Source of the DNA: Deltaproteobacteria bacterium
GTDB lineage: Bacteria; Myxococcota_A; UBA9160; SZUA-336
Assembly: GCA_016875225.1 (NCBI GenBank)
Contig: VGRW01000030.1
Location: 1 to 37,469, forward strand
Direction: 5' to 3'
DNA length: 37,469 nt
Shown here: positions 1 through 8,154 of the stretch, piece by piece
How the letters are laid out: every line of letters starts with the position of its first letter
Position numbering within the stretch: the stretch's first letter is position 1
Program-made: the position numbers and the translations under genes
Notes under the pieces: generated by a model
Seen by the model: only the letters and a program-made list of their open reading frames with translations
The model's database searches: none
Told to the model about the DNA's origin: nothing

Positions 1-121
1 GCTCGCGCAGCAGCAGCACCCCGCCGTCGCTGCTCGCGTGCTCCGCGTCGAACCGGCCCACCACGGGCCGTCGTCCCAGCGGCGAAAACTCAAGCTGCGT
101 CGCGCTACACTCTGTCTGCAC
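1..121 (-). CDS. IS1380-family transposase, N-terminal fragment (cut by window edge)
   Basis: This is the first 40 codons of a DDE transposase reading leftward out of the window. The start is taken as GTG at 121-119, because GAAAGGG lies about eight bases upstream and the predicted N-terminus (MQTECSATQLEF, then GRRPVVGRFD and SDGGVLLLRE) looks like known IS1380 transposases, which begin at about this point. The catalytic DDE core is not present here. It is complete only if the element continues to the left of the window, so whether it is functional cannot be judged. Confidence 0.8.
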   Translation of the reverse strand, partial: MQTECSATQLEFSPLGRRPVVGRFDAEHASSDGGVLLLRE

Positions 122-216
122 AGGTCGGCCCTTTCTGTTGGCCCGTTTTGTCTTGCAACTCAACGGTTAACAGAAGTCAGCCGGCCTGTGCTCGTTTGAG
201 TGGTGAGAAATCCAGG
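1..216 (-). mobile_element. Left-edge IS1380-family insertion sequence, 5' end only
   Basis: The element's transposase-upstream terminus lies at 216 (reading leftward it begins CCTGGATTTCTCACC), followed by about 95 bases of leader and the start of a transposase that runs off the window. The same 108 bases recur inverted at 37362-37469 with one mismatch (base 128 versus 37450). The family call rests on the transposase N-terminus, which has the SDGGVLLLRE motif typical of IS1380 transposases. The element abuts CTAG at 217-220, which contains the stop codon of the SUI1 gene. The distal end and any target duplication lie outside the window. Confidence 0.85.
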
Positions 217-222
217 CTAGCC
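109..222. repeat. Long inverted repeat, left copy (partner 37356-37469)
   Basis: These 114 bases match the reverse complement of 37356-37469 with one substitution (128 versus 37450). Positions 109-216 are insertion-sequence DNA. Positions 217-222 (CTAGCC) are flanking DNA, shared because both neighbouring genes end in a GGC TAG codon pair. The near identity suggests recent copies of one element. Confidence 0.9.
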
Positions 223-480
223 GCCCGCCAGCTTCACCGTGTAGCCGCGCAGCTCGAGCTGCGCGACGACCTGCGCGCGGTGATCTCCCTGGATCTCGAT
301 CACGTAGTCCCGCACCGTGCCGCCCGTGCCGCAGGCGCGCTTCAGCTCCGAGGCGAGCGCCGCCAGCGCGTCGCTCGCGAGCCGCAGGCCCGCGATCGTC
401 GTCACGGTCTTGCCGCCGCGACCGGACGTCTCGCGCCGGACCCGCACGATGCCATCGCCTTCCGGCGCACGCGGCCTCAT
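217..480 (-). CDS. SUI1/eIF1-like translation factor (YciH family)
   Basis: An 87-residue protein of the SUI1/eIF1 fold. In bacteria this family (YciH) is thought to affect start-site selection or translation under stress; that role is known only in outline. Recognisable features are the basic RGGKTVTTIAGL segment near residues 21-32, CGTGGTVRD near 50-58 and the closing IEIQGDHR...LELRGYTVKLAGG, the usual SUI1 C-terminus, so the protein is full length despite ending at an IS. The ATG at 480 overlaps the TGA of the upstream alpha/beta hydrolase as ATGA (477-480), so it is probably the last, translationally coupled gene of the minus-strand operon. Confidence 0.88.
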   Translation of the reverse strand: MRPRAPEGDGIVRVRRETSGRGGKTVTTIAGLRLASDALAALASELKRACGTGGTVRDYVIEIQGDHRAQVVAQLELRGYTVKLAGG

Positions 481-1889
481 CGCTCGCGAACCAGGCCTCC
501 GTGGCGCAGGGCGTCGTCGATCAGGAAACGCACCTGCGGCTCGCGCGCGAACGACATGTGGCTGCCCGGGTACCAGGCGATCCGCGGCTCGCCCCAGTGC
601 TTCCACAGGTCGCGCACCTGATCCGCGGGAACCAGGTGATCCGCGGTGCCGCCGAAGATCGACAGGCGCTCGATCGCGATCTGCGGCGAGAGCCGCAGCG
701 GCGAGACGACGGAGAGCACGTCGCGGACGAAGCTCCAGTCCAGCCCGAGCCGCTCGATCTCGCGAAGCGTGGCGTGCGGCGCCAGGCGCGCGACCAGCCG
801 GCTGAAGTCCGTCGCCGGAATGCCCGCGATCGCGCAGGCGAGGCCTGAGTCGAGCCCGGCGAGGAGCGCGGTGGTGTAGCCGCCGAGCGAGAGCCCGAAG
901 ACACCGATCTGCGTCGCCCCGTCCGCGCGCAGCCAGGAGAGCAATCGGCGCAGATCCCACATCGCCTGCGCCTCTGCGTGCACGGTGTCCAGGAAGTCGC
1001 CGTTCAGGAACCCGTCGCCGCTGCGCAGGCCGAGCTTCCGCGGTCCGTGCAGCGGCAGGACCGGGCACACGACGTTCAAGCCGAGCTCGAAGTGGAGCCG
1101 GCGCGCTTCGAATGCGGAGAGATCGACGGCGGGAATGCCCATTCCGTAGCCGTGGATGCAGACCAGCCACGGTCGCGGACGGTCTGCGTGCCGGAGCACC
1201 CAGGCGTGGGACTCGCGATTGGGCAGGTGCGAGAGCCAGCGATCGCGGCCCGGCTCGCCGGCGTGAGGCTCGTAGCCGCTCTCGAAGGAGAGGTGCTCGA
1301 ACGAGAATCCCAGGCTCTTGCGCCAGCGCAGCGCGGGCATCGCGAGCGGCGGCGGCTCGCGATGGTACGACTCGGGCTTCTCCAGCCAGCCCGAGCTCTC
1401 GAACAGCGTGCGCGCATCGCGAACCTCGAGCGCCAGGCGCGACGCGTCGCGCGCGAAGCGCCCGGGGCGCGTGGCGATCATGCTGGCGAGCGCGAGCTGG
1501 TCGAAGCCGACTTTGATCGCGAGCTCCAGATCCAGCGTCGGCTCCGGCACCCGATCGATCGGCGGCTCGCGGCGCTGCGCGGTCCAGCCACAGGCGATGA
1601 AGCTGGCGACCGCGAGCGCGAGCAGTCCGAGCGTCTCGAAGAACCCGACCGCGAAGATCATCGGGACTGCCGCGAGCAGCGCGGCTGCGCTGCCGAGCGC
1701 GATCAGCTGCGGGGTCCGAACGTCCCCCGGGAGCAGCAGGCTCGAGGTCCCTCCTGCCACCAGGAGAGCGCCCGGAATCACTCCGAAGAGAAAACCGAAC
1801 ACGCCCTCGCCCGCCGCGATCCACGCCAGACCCGCCGCGATCGCGATCAGGTTCTCCCAGGGAAGTCCCGGCTCTGCCTCGTTCGCCAT
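477..1889 (-). CDS. Membrane-anchored alpha/beta hydrolase (ABHD18-like)
   Basis: A 470-residue protein with two parts. Residues 12-102 hold several hydrophobic helices and probably anchor it in the inner membrane. Residues 240-465 are an alpha/beta-hydrolase domain: oxyanion segment HGYGMG (246-251), nucleophile elbow GLSLG with Ser334, likely acid Asp417 in GGTADHLVP, and likely base His444 in PGSHMSF. The long insertion and the overall pattern recall ABHD18-type hydrolases, a family linked to lipid deacylation; this is recognition by eye and not certain. The ATG shares one base with the stop of the WS/DGAT-like gene (TGATG) and the end overlaps the SUI1 gene. The pairing suggests action on a membrane acyl lipid; the substrate is unknown. 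Confidence 0.8.
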   Translation of the reverse strand: MANEAEPGLPWENLIAIAAGLAWIAAGEGVFGFLFGVIPGALLVAGGTSSLLLPGDVRTPQLIALGSAAALLAAVPMIFAVGFFETLGLLALAVASFIACGWTAQRREPPIDRVPEPTLDLELAIKVGFDQLALASMIATRPGRFARDASRLALEVRDARTLFESSGWLEKPESYHREPPPLAMPALRWRKSLGFSFEHLSFESGYEPHAGEPGRDRWLSHLPNRESHAWVLRHADRPRPWLVCIHGYGMGIPAVDLSAFEARRLHFELGLNVVCPVLPLHGPRKLGLRSGDGFLNGDFLDTVHAEAQAMWDLRRLLSWLRADGATQIGVFGLSLGGYTTALLAGLDSGLACAIAGIPATDFSRLVARLAPHATLREIERLGLDWSFVRDVLSVVSPLRLSPQIAIERLSIFGGTADHLVPADQVRDLWKHWGEPRIAWYPGSHMSFAREPQVRFLIDDALRHGGLVRER

Positions 1890-3202
1890 CACGCATCCGC
1901 TCCCACTTCGCGCACCCGCGATGGATCGGCGCGTCTTCCGGCTCGGTGAACCGGCGGGCTCGAGATTCTGCGCAGCTCGTCGAACGACGCCGCGATCGAG
2001 TCGGCCAGTAGCGGCAGGTCTGCGGCGAGCGCGGCGTCGCCCGCGAAGCCCAGCCGGACGCGCCCGGCGTAGAACGTCGCCGTGAGTCCCAACAACTGCC
2101 CCGAGAGCAGCGGCGCGATCCCGGTACAGGCGCGGACCGGCGCTCCGAGCACGAACAGGGGCGCCTCGGACCCGGGCAGCACCGTCACGCACAGGCTCGC
2201 CGGGCGGCCCGCGGCGGACGCGGCGTGCAGGCGCGCGAGATCCCGGAGCGGCGAGAACGAGACGCCGGGCGCGTCCGGAGGCACGGGCGCGCTGCGCAGG
2301 GCCTCGAGTCGGAGCAGCGGATCCGGCTCGGCGAGCGGCAGCACGACGAGCGGAGCCACGCCTGCCGCTTCGCCGCCGCCAACGCCGATCGGTGTCAGAG
2401 CGCGAAGCTCGGCCGCCGCGGGGTCGAGCCCGCGCCGCGAGACGTACACGCGGAGCGCGCCGGCGAGCGTGGCCAGCAGGATCGCTTGCGGCGAGGCTCC
2501 CAGACTCCCGACGAGCATTCGCAGGTCTGCCTGATCGAGCTCGAGAAGCTCGATCCTCCGCTGCGCGCCGGCGGGCCCGGTGAGCGGAAGCTCGGAACGC
2601 GAAGCGAGCACGCGTTCGAGCGCGTTCAGCGCGGAGCGCAGGCCCTGCCCTAGCGCGGCGCCGACCGACTCGGCCCGCGCGATCTCCCGCGCGCGGCGCG
2701 CGAGCTCGCCGCGCATCAGAGCGACCCGGCTCGGTGTCGGCCGCGGCTCGATCGCAGGCGCGGGGCGCGGCGCCGCCGCGCTGGACGTGTCCAGGATCGC
2801 TTGCAGCGGGTCGAAGCCCTCGTCTCCCGAGACGAGCGCGGCATCGGCCTTCGCGATCAGCGCGAAGCGGCCCTCGTCCAGCCCCTCGACCACGCAGAGC
2901 TCCCAAGGCGGCTTCTCGGGATCCAGCGCCTCGGAGAAGATCTGCGCGGCCAGGCGCTTCAGCTGGCGCTCGTCCCCGGGTCTGGGCAGCGCCACGTGAC
3001 GCACGTGGTAGACGAGGTCGAAGAACGGGTCGTCCGCCCAGACGGGCAGCCGGCCCAGGACGAGATCCAGTCCCCGCTGTCGGGCGCGCGGAGTGCGAGT
3101 GAGACGCTCTGCGGTGTAGGACCGGATCTGCTCGATGTCGACTCCGCCGTTGCGGAGCTCGAGGGGCCCGGCCTCCAGCACGAGTACGGCGCCGACCTGC
3201 AT
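1889..3202 (-). CDS. WS/DGAT-like acyltransferase homologue with degenerate active site
   Basis: A 437-residue member of the wax ester synthase/diacylglycerol acyltransferase family. The N-terminal pattern MQVGAVLVLE matches the family's M-x-VGA segment, WELCVVEGL (100-108) precedes the active-site loop, and the C-terminal half has the usual layout. The catalytic HHxxxDG is not preserved: residues 118-129 read KADAALVSGDEG, so both histidines are replaced (Asp120, Ala121) and the motif aspartate is Ser125. Classical acyltransfer is therefore doubtful; a binding or scaffold role, or decay, is possible. The first ATG is at 3202, yet in-frame sequence just upstream (LATRDA) resembles the family N-terminus without offering ATG, GTG or TTG. 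It sits between an MFS gene and the membrane hydrolase. Confidence 0.82.
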   Translation of the reverse strand: MQVGAVLVLEAGPLELRNGGVDIEQIRSYTAERLTRTPRARQRGLDLVLGRLPVWADDPFFDLVYHVRHVALPRPGDERQLKRLAAQIFSEALDPEKPPWELCVVEGLDEGRFALIAKADAALVSGDEGFDPLQAILDTSSAAAPRPAPAIEPRPTPSRVALMRGELARRAREIARAESVGAALGQGLRSALNALERVLASRSELPLTGPAGAQRRIELLELDQADLRMLVGSLGASPQAILLATLAGALRVYVSRRGLDPAAAELRALTPIGVGGGEAAGVAPLVVLPLAEPDPLLRLEALRSAPVPPDAPGVSFSPLRDLARLHAASAAGRPASLCVTVLPGSEAPLFVLGAPVRACTGIAPLLSGQLLGLTATFYAGRVRLGFAGDAALAADLPLLADSIAASFDELRRISSPPVHRAGRRADPSRVREVGADA

Positions 3203-3250
3203 GGAGCTTGGGTAGCTCCGCGCGTCCCGCGTGGCAAGACCGCGATCGAG

Positions 3251-4483
3251 CTAGGCGTCGCCGGTTCGATGGCTGCGCAGGGCCGGCATGCGCCAGGCGA
3301 CGAGCGCGACGACCAAGAGACAGCCGACTCCGCCGGACACCACCGCGAAGGTCGCGCTGGTCGCAGCGGCGAGAAAGCCCGACTCGGCCGCGCCGAGCTG
3401 ATTCGAGGCTCCGATGAAGATGAAGTTCACCGAGCTCACCCGGCCGCGAAGCGCGTCGGGCGTGGAGAGCTGGATCGCGGTGCCCCGCAGCACGACGCTC
3501 ACCGCATCGGCCATTCCCGCGACCATGTACGCGAGGACCGAGAGCGGGAAGTACCGCGAGAGCCCGAACACGATGGTCGCGAGTCCGTAGACCGCCACCG
3601 CCACGAGCAGCGCCCGTCCGGTGCGCCGGAATCCCGGCAGGAAGATCAGCGCGGCCGACATCGCCAGCGCCCCGAGCTCCAGCGACGCCGAGAGCACCCC
3701 GTAACCGAGCTCGCCGACCGCGAGGATGTCGCGCGCGTAGATCGGCAGCAGCGCCGTCGCTCCGCCGAGGATCACCGCGAACATGTCGAGCGTCATGCAG
3801 CCGAGCACGACCGGACTGTGCCAGACGAAGAGCAGACCCTCGCGGATCGCAGCCCAGCTGACGCGCGCGCTCGTCGCGGCTCCGAGCGGCGGGAGCGCCA
3901 GAAGCGACGCGAGCGACCCCGCGATCAGCAGCGCGTGCAGCGCGTAGACCGACGCGATCCCGCCCTTCGCCGCCGTGAATCCCATCAGCATCGGCCCGGT
4001 CGCGAACGCGAGCCAGACCGCGGTGGAGCTCACCGTCACCGCGCGCGGAAACAGCGCTCGCGGCACGAGTTGCGGCAGGATCGATGCACGCGCCGGCGAC
4101 TCGAAGACCGACGCGATCGCCGCCAGCGCGATCGCCGCGTAGAGCCCCGGAAGGCGGATGCTGCCCGAGAGAGTCGCGAGACAGAGCGAAAGCGAGCAGA
4201 GCAGCGGAACCAACTGGGCGATCAGCAGCAGCCGGCGCCGGTCCACCACGTCGGCGACCGCGCCCGCGAACAAGGAGAGCGGCAGCACCGGCAGGAACTG
4301 GGTCAGCCCGATCATTCCCAGCTGGAACGGCGACTGCGTGAGGTCGTAGACGTGCCACGAGACGGCCGTTCGCAGCAGCATCATCGCGGTGCCCGCGAAG
4401 AAACGGCTGGCCAGGTACCGGCGGAATCTCGGCTCGCGAAACACCGCGAGGATTTCGTCGTCGGTTCCCGAGGGCTCAGGCAT
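3251..4483 (-). CDS. MFS transporter (EntS/MFS_3-like)
   Basis: A 410-residue, roughly 12-helix major facilitator protein of the MFS_3 type, the group containing the enterobactin exporter EntS. The conserved loop after helix 2 appears as GAVADVVDRRRLLL near residues 74-87, with the pseudo-repeat DALRGRVSSV in the second half. Families of this type usually export small hydrophobic molecules by proton antiport. The ATG at 4483 lies inside the end of lutC with an eight-base overlap (ATGCCTGA). It is followed by a 48-base gap to the WS/DGAT-like gene. An exporter of a lipid or peptide-like product would fit its neighbours, but the substrate cannot be read from sequence. Confidence 0.85.
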   Translation of the reverse strand: MPEPSGTDDEILAVFREPRFRRYLASRFFAGTAMMLLRTAVSWHVYDLTQSPFQLGMIGLTQFLPVLPLSLFAGAVADVVDRRRLLLIAQLVPLLCSLSLCLATLSGSIRLPGLYAAIALAAIASVFESPARASILPQLVPRALFPRAVTVSSTAVWLAFATGPMLMGFTAAKGGIASVYALHALLIAGSLASLLALPPLGAATSARVSWAAIREGLLFVWHSPVVLGCMTLDMFAVILGGATALLPIYARDILAVGELGYGVLSASLELGALAMSAALIFLPGFRRTGRALLVAVAVYGLATIVFGLSRYFPLSVLAYMVAGMADAVSVVLRGTAIQLSTPDALRGRVSSVNFIFIGASNQLGAAESGFLAAATSATFAVVSGGVGCLLVVALVAWRMPALRSHRTGDA

Positions 4484-5087
4484 GGATTCCGAAGACCGCG
4501 AGCGCGCGCGGACCGTGCGCGCCCAGCACGAGCATCCCCTCGATGTCCGCGGTCTTCGACGGGCCGGCGACGAACGTGAAGTGGTGGTGCGCGAGCGCGC
4601 CGTCGGGAAGACCCGCGAGCGCGGCGTTCATGTCGCTGACGATCCGGCTCGTGTCGAGCAGCAGGATCAGGCGCTCGCACAGGATCGGGAGCGCGCGCGG
4701 GCGCGCCTCGCGGCCGTCGAGGCCGACCGCGCCGTTCTCGGCGACGCCGAGAGCTCCGCAGAGGATCGCGACCGACACGTCGGCGAGCGAATGCGGGTCG
4801 GTCTCGCGCGGCACGGGCTGCCACGGCCCGGCTCCGATCCAGCCGAGCGCGGCCTCACTCGCGAGAACGCGCGCGCCTGCGCCCCACTCGCGACACAGCT
4901 CTGCGACGCGCGAGCCGAGCGCGCTCGCGGCGAAGGGTCCGCGCGCCTCGCCACCCGCGGCCTCGAGCCGCTCGGCGAACGCCGCAAAATCTCCGCGACC
5001 CGGACCCGAGACGAACGGCGCGGGCGCGGGCACGCCGTGGTGCGACGCGGCTCGCACCCGCGCGAGGATCCGCTCGCGCGCGCTCAC
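4476..5087 (-). CDS. lutC: L-lactate utilisation protein LutC (LUD domain)
   Basis: A 203-residue LUD-domain protein, third component of the LutABC iron-sulfur L-lactate oxidase. It opens MSARERILARVRAA, typical of LutC, and ends with the characteristic HHHFTFVAGPSKTADIEGMLVLGAHGP block. The GTG start at 5087 overlaps the lutB stop as GTGA. It lacks the cysteine clusters of LutB, as expected. It is cytoplasmic and probably acts with LutA and LutB to oxidise lactate to pyruvate. Confidence 0.92.
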   Translation of the reverse strand: MSARERILARVRAASHHGVPAPAPFVSGPGRGDFAAFAERLEAAGGEARGPFAASALGSRVAELCREWGAGARVLASEAALGWIGAGPWQPVPRETDPHSLADVSVAILCGALGVAENGAVGLDGREARPRALPILCERLILLLDTSRIVSDMNAALAGLPDGALAHHHFTFVAGPSKTADIEGMLVLGAHGPRALAVFGIHA

Positions 5088-6457
5088 GGGCCGGCCCCGC
5101 GCACGCGATCTCGCCAGCGCGCGCGGAAGCTCGCACCGGGGTGCGTCGGGAGCTCGCGCGAGGCCAGCCACGGCCCGGCGGGATTTCCCGGCCAGCGTCG
5201 CGACAGGACCGGCCAGGCCGCGCGCAGCGCGAGCCCGGCAAGCGCGTAGAGCGCCGGGCTCGAGAGGCATGCCGCCGCGAATCGCGAGAGCAGCCGCTCG
5301 CGAAGTCCGCGCGGCACGTCGCTCGCGCGCCAGGAGATCAGCTGCTCGTGCAAATCGATCTTCACCGGACACACCGCCGTGCAGCTGCCGCACAGCGTCG
5401 ACGCGAGCGGAAGGCCGCGTTGCTCTTCGGTTCCACCGAGCGCGGGCGCGAGCACCAGCCCGATCGGACCCGGAATCGCGAATCCGTAGGCATGACCGCC
5501 GGCGCGCCGGTACACCGGACAGGTGTTCAAGCAAGCGCCGCAGCGAATGCAGCCGAGCGCCCGTCGGTGCCGCTCGTCCGCGAGCAAGCGGGTGCGGCCG
5601 TTGTCGACGAGTACGATGTGAAGCTCGGCGCCAGGACGCGGACCGTTGACCAGGCTCGTATACACCGAAATGGGTTGACCCGTCGCGCTTCGCGCGAGAA
5701 GCCGCAGCAGCACCGCGAGGTCGGCGAGGCCGGGAATCAGCTTCTCGAGCCCCAGACACGCGACGTGCAGTCCCGGCAGACTCATGCCGAGGTCGGCATT
5801 CCCCTCGTTGGTGACCACGACCAGCGTTCCGCTCTCGGCGACCGCGAAGTTCGCCCCGGTGATCGCGGCATCCGCGCCGAGGAAGCAGCTGCGCAGGTGC
5901 CGGCGCGCGGCCTCCGTGAGTCGCACGGGATCGGTCTCGCCCGGGGGCACGTCGAGCTCGCGATGGAAGAGCGCGCCGATGTCCTCGCGGCTGCGGTGGA
6001 TCGCCGGCATGATGATGTGGGATGGCGGCTCGCTTGCGAGCTGGACGATCCGCTCGCCGAGATCGGTATCGACGACCTCGACCCCGCGACTCTCGAGGTA
6101 GGGGTTGAGCCCGCACTCCTCGGTCAGCATCGACTTGCTCTTCACGACCCTTCGCGCGCCGCGGGACTCGAGCAGCTGGTGCACGATCCGGTTCAGCGCC
6201 GGCGCGTCCTCGGCCCAGTGCACGACGGCGCCGGCCCGACTCGCGTTCTCCTCGAAGCGCTCGAGCAGGAGATCGAGGTGGTCGAGCGCATGGGCCTTCA
6301 GCGCGCGCGCGTGCTCGCGCAGGCGTTCGAAGTCGGGCTCGGCGCGGCCCGCCTGGTCGCGCTTCTCGCGCAGATTGAACACCGCGGCGTCGTGCGCCGA
6401 TCGCCGCTCCCCGTCGGGTAGCACCGCGAGCGCGCGCCGGTCGAGCCCGGCACTCAA
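5084..6457 (-). CDS. lutB: L-lactate utilisation iron-sulfur protein LutB
   Basis: A protein of about 457 residues with an N-terminal LUD domain and two ferredoxin-type clusters. The clusters appear as C303-x2-C306-x2-C309-x3-C313-P (GCIRCGACLNTCP) and C356-x2-C359-x3-C363-P (LCGSCTAVCP). The N-terminal part carries VKSKSMLTEECGLN and EDIGALFH, standard LutB landmarks. I place the start at TTG 6457, because TTGA there overlaps the lutA stop exactly and the residues that follow look native; a downstream GTG is possible. It is the electron-transfer core of the LutABC lactate oxidase and lies between lutA and lutC. Confidence 0.9.
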   Translation of the reverse strand: MSAGLDRRALAVLPDGERRSAHDAAVFNLREKRDQAGRAEPDFERLREHARALKAHALDHLDLLLERFEENASRAGAVVHWAEDAPALNRIVHQLLESRGARRVVKSKSMLTEECGLNPYLESRGVEVVDTDLGERIVQLASEPPSHIIMPAIHRSREDIGALFHRELDVPPGETDPVRLTEAARRHLRSCFLGADAAITGANFAVAESGTLVVVTNEGNADLGMSLPGLHVACLGLEKLIPGLADLAVLLRLLARSATGQPISVYTSLVNGPRPGAELHIVLVDNGRTRLLADERHRRALGCIRCGACLNTCPVYRRAGGHAYGFAIPGPIGLVLAPALGGTEEQRGLPLASTLCGSCTAVCPVKIDLHEQLISWRASDVPRGLRERLLSRFAAACLSSPALYALAGLALRAAWPVLSRRWPGNPAGPWLASRELPTHPGASFRARWRDRVRGAGP

Positions 6458-7230
6458 CGCCCGGCTCCGCTGGCGAGGATCTCCGCGAGGTGGATCGCGC
6501 GCGGGCCGAAGCCCTCCCGCGCGCGCAGGCCCTCGAGGTGCAGCAGGCAGCTCACGTCCGTGCCCGTCACGTACTCGGCGCCGCTCTCCGAGAGTGCGCG
6601 GAGCTTGTCGCGGCCGATTCGCGCGGAGAGCTCGGGGAACCCGAACGAGAATGCGCCGCCGAAGCCGCAGCACTCGTCGCGCCGCGACACCGGCCGCAGC
6701 TCGAGCCCCGAGACGCCGCGGAGCAGCGTTTCCGTGACCCCGATCCGTGACGGCTCGGGGTCGAGACGCTCGCTGGCTCGGCCGAGCTCGAGCTCGCGAA
6801 GTCCGTGACAGCTCTCGAGCAGCGCGACGCGGTGAGGAAAGCATGCGCCCACGTCGCTCGTGCCGAGCCGCGAGACGATGAACTCGCCGAGCTCGAACGT
6901 GCGCGAGGCCAGCCGCCACGCCCGAGCCTCACCGATCAGGTCCGCATAGCGGCGCCGGACGGTCGCAACGCAGCTTGCCGACGGACAGACCACCGCGTCC
7001 GCGCCCGCGAAGCGCTCCACGTGCGCGCGCGCGAGCCGCACCGCCTCGCGTCGCGCGCCGCTGGTCACGAAGGGCTGCCCGCAGCAGGTCTGGCCCGCGT
7101 CGAAGCCGACCTCGCAGCCGAGTCGCTCGAGCACCGTCGCGGTGGCGAGTCCGACCTCGGGAGCGAGCTGATCGACGTAGCACGGGATGAAGAGCGCGAC
7201 GCTCGGCCGCTGCGCCGCGAGCTCAGGCAT
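6454..7230 (-). CDS. lutA: L-lactate utilisation protein LutA (CCG-domain iron-sulfur protein)
   Basis: A 258-residue protein of the (Fe-S)-binding, GlpC/HdrB-type CCG family. It opens with VALFIPCYVDQLAPEVG and has the CCG repeats C49-C50-G (QTCCGQPF) and C187-C188-G (DECCGFGGAF), with partner cysteines Cys17, Cys82, Cys87 and Cys141. Together with LutB and LutC it oxidises L-lactate and feeds electrons to the respiratory chain. The ATG at 7230 overlaps the hsp33 stop by eight bases (ATGCCTGA), the same junction sequence as lutC/MFS. Confidence 0.92.
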   Translation of the reverse strand: MPELAAQRPSVALFIPCYVDQLAPEVGLATATVLERLGCEVGFDAGQTCCGQPFVTSGARREAVRLARAHVERFAGADAVVCPSASCVATVRRRYADLIGEARAWRLASRTFELGEFIVSRLGTSDVGACFPHRVALLESCHGLRELELGRASERLDPEPSRIGVTETLLRGVSGLELRPVSRRDECCGFGGAFSFGFPELSARIGRDKLRALSESGAEYVTGTDVSCLLHLEGLRAREGFGPRAIHLAEILASGAGR

Positions 7231-8119
7231 CGGGAAGCAGCGCCCCGACCTCGTCCGGCTCGAGCACGTACCCTGTGGCGCAGAACTCGCAGCGCACCTC
7301 GAGGCGCTCGCGCATCTCGGCGATCGCCCGCGTCTCCTCGCGGCCGAGCAAGGTCACCGCGCGCCGGATCCGCTCGGCGTCGCAGGCGCAGTGGAATTCC
7401 GGTCGCGAGCGCTGGCGTCCTCGCGCACCGATGCCCTCGAGAAGCCGGTCGACGATTCCGTCGGCGCTGAGCCCTGCGCGCACCAGCTCCGTCGGCGAAG
7501 GCAGCGCGCGGACGGTGCGCTCGAGCCGCGCGAGCACCTCTTCGTCGGCGTCCGGAAGCGCCTGGACCAGATATCCGCCCGCGGCTTCGATCGAGCGATC
7601 GCTCGCGACGTGGACCCCGACCGCGAGCGCGGAGGCCGTCTGCTCGCTCTCGGCCAGGTAGTGGGTGAGATCCTCGGCCACCTCGCCCGAGACGATCGGA
7701 ACGATTCCGGTGTAGGGCTCGCGCCAGCTCGGGTGGTATCGCACGACCGCGAGGATTCCCTTCCCGACCGCCGCTCCGACGTCGAGCTTGCCCGAGCGCG
7801 AAGGGGGGTGAGCGGAAGGATCGGACACGTAGCCGCGCACCCGGCCGAGGTGGTCGGCGATCACGGTCATCTGCCCGAGCGGCCCGTCGCCGCGGAACTG
7901 CAGCTGGAGCGTCTCGTCCTGCTTCGCGCCCGCGGCGAGGAGTACGCCGCCCATCAGAGCGCGGCCGAGCGCCGCGCTCGCGGTCGGCGCCGTCTCGTGA
8001 CGGCGCGCGGCCTCCGCGACCAGCCCCGTCGCCACGATCGCGCGCACGGACAGCCCGCCATCGGCGGAGACCGTCCGCACCAGCTCGCACGCTCCCGCCG
8101 TGATCCTCGCTGCATCCAT
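7223..8119 (-). CDS. hslO: Hsp33 redox-regulated chaperone
   Basis: A 298-residue Hsp33. The long N-terminal domain contains LMGGVLLAAGAKQDETLQLQ and YTGIVPIVSGEVAEDL, and the C-terminal zinc switch has the C244-x-C246 and C277-x2-C280 pattern (HCACD and CEFC). Known Hsp33 proteins hold unfolded proteins when hypochlorite or peroxide plus heat oxidises these cysteines and releases zinc. The length fits the family. It lies 35 bases after the LLM oxidoreductase and overlaps lutA, so the oxidative-stress chaperone and the Fe-S lactate oxidase are probably co-expressed. ATG at 8119 is the natural start (MDAARITAGACELVR). Confidence 0.93.
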   Translation of the reverse strand: MDAARITAGACELVRTVSADGGLSVRAIVATGLVAEAARRHETAPTASAALGRALMGGVLLAAGAKQDETLQLQFRGDGPLGQMTVIADHLGRVRGYVSDPSAHPPSRSGKLDVGAAVGKGILAVVRYHPSWREPYTGIVPIVSGEVAEDLTHYLAESEQTASALAVGVHVASDRSIEAAGGYLVQALPDADEEVLARLERTVRALPSPTELVRAGLSADGIVDRLLEGIGARGRQRSRPEFHCACDAERIRRAVTLLGREETRAIAEMRERLEVRCEFCATGYVLEPDEVGALLPDA

Positions 8120-8154
8120 CGCAGACGCGAGAATACCGGCCCGACGAAGGCTCG

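Noticed and set aside
2801-4579. Long open frame on the plus strand opposite the MFS and WS/DGAT-like genes
   Set aside because: Its product is almost entirely Arg, Glu, Gln and His with no domain; it is the codon-bias shadow of the minus-strand genes, as is common in GC-rich DNA.
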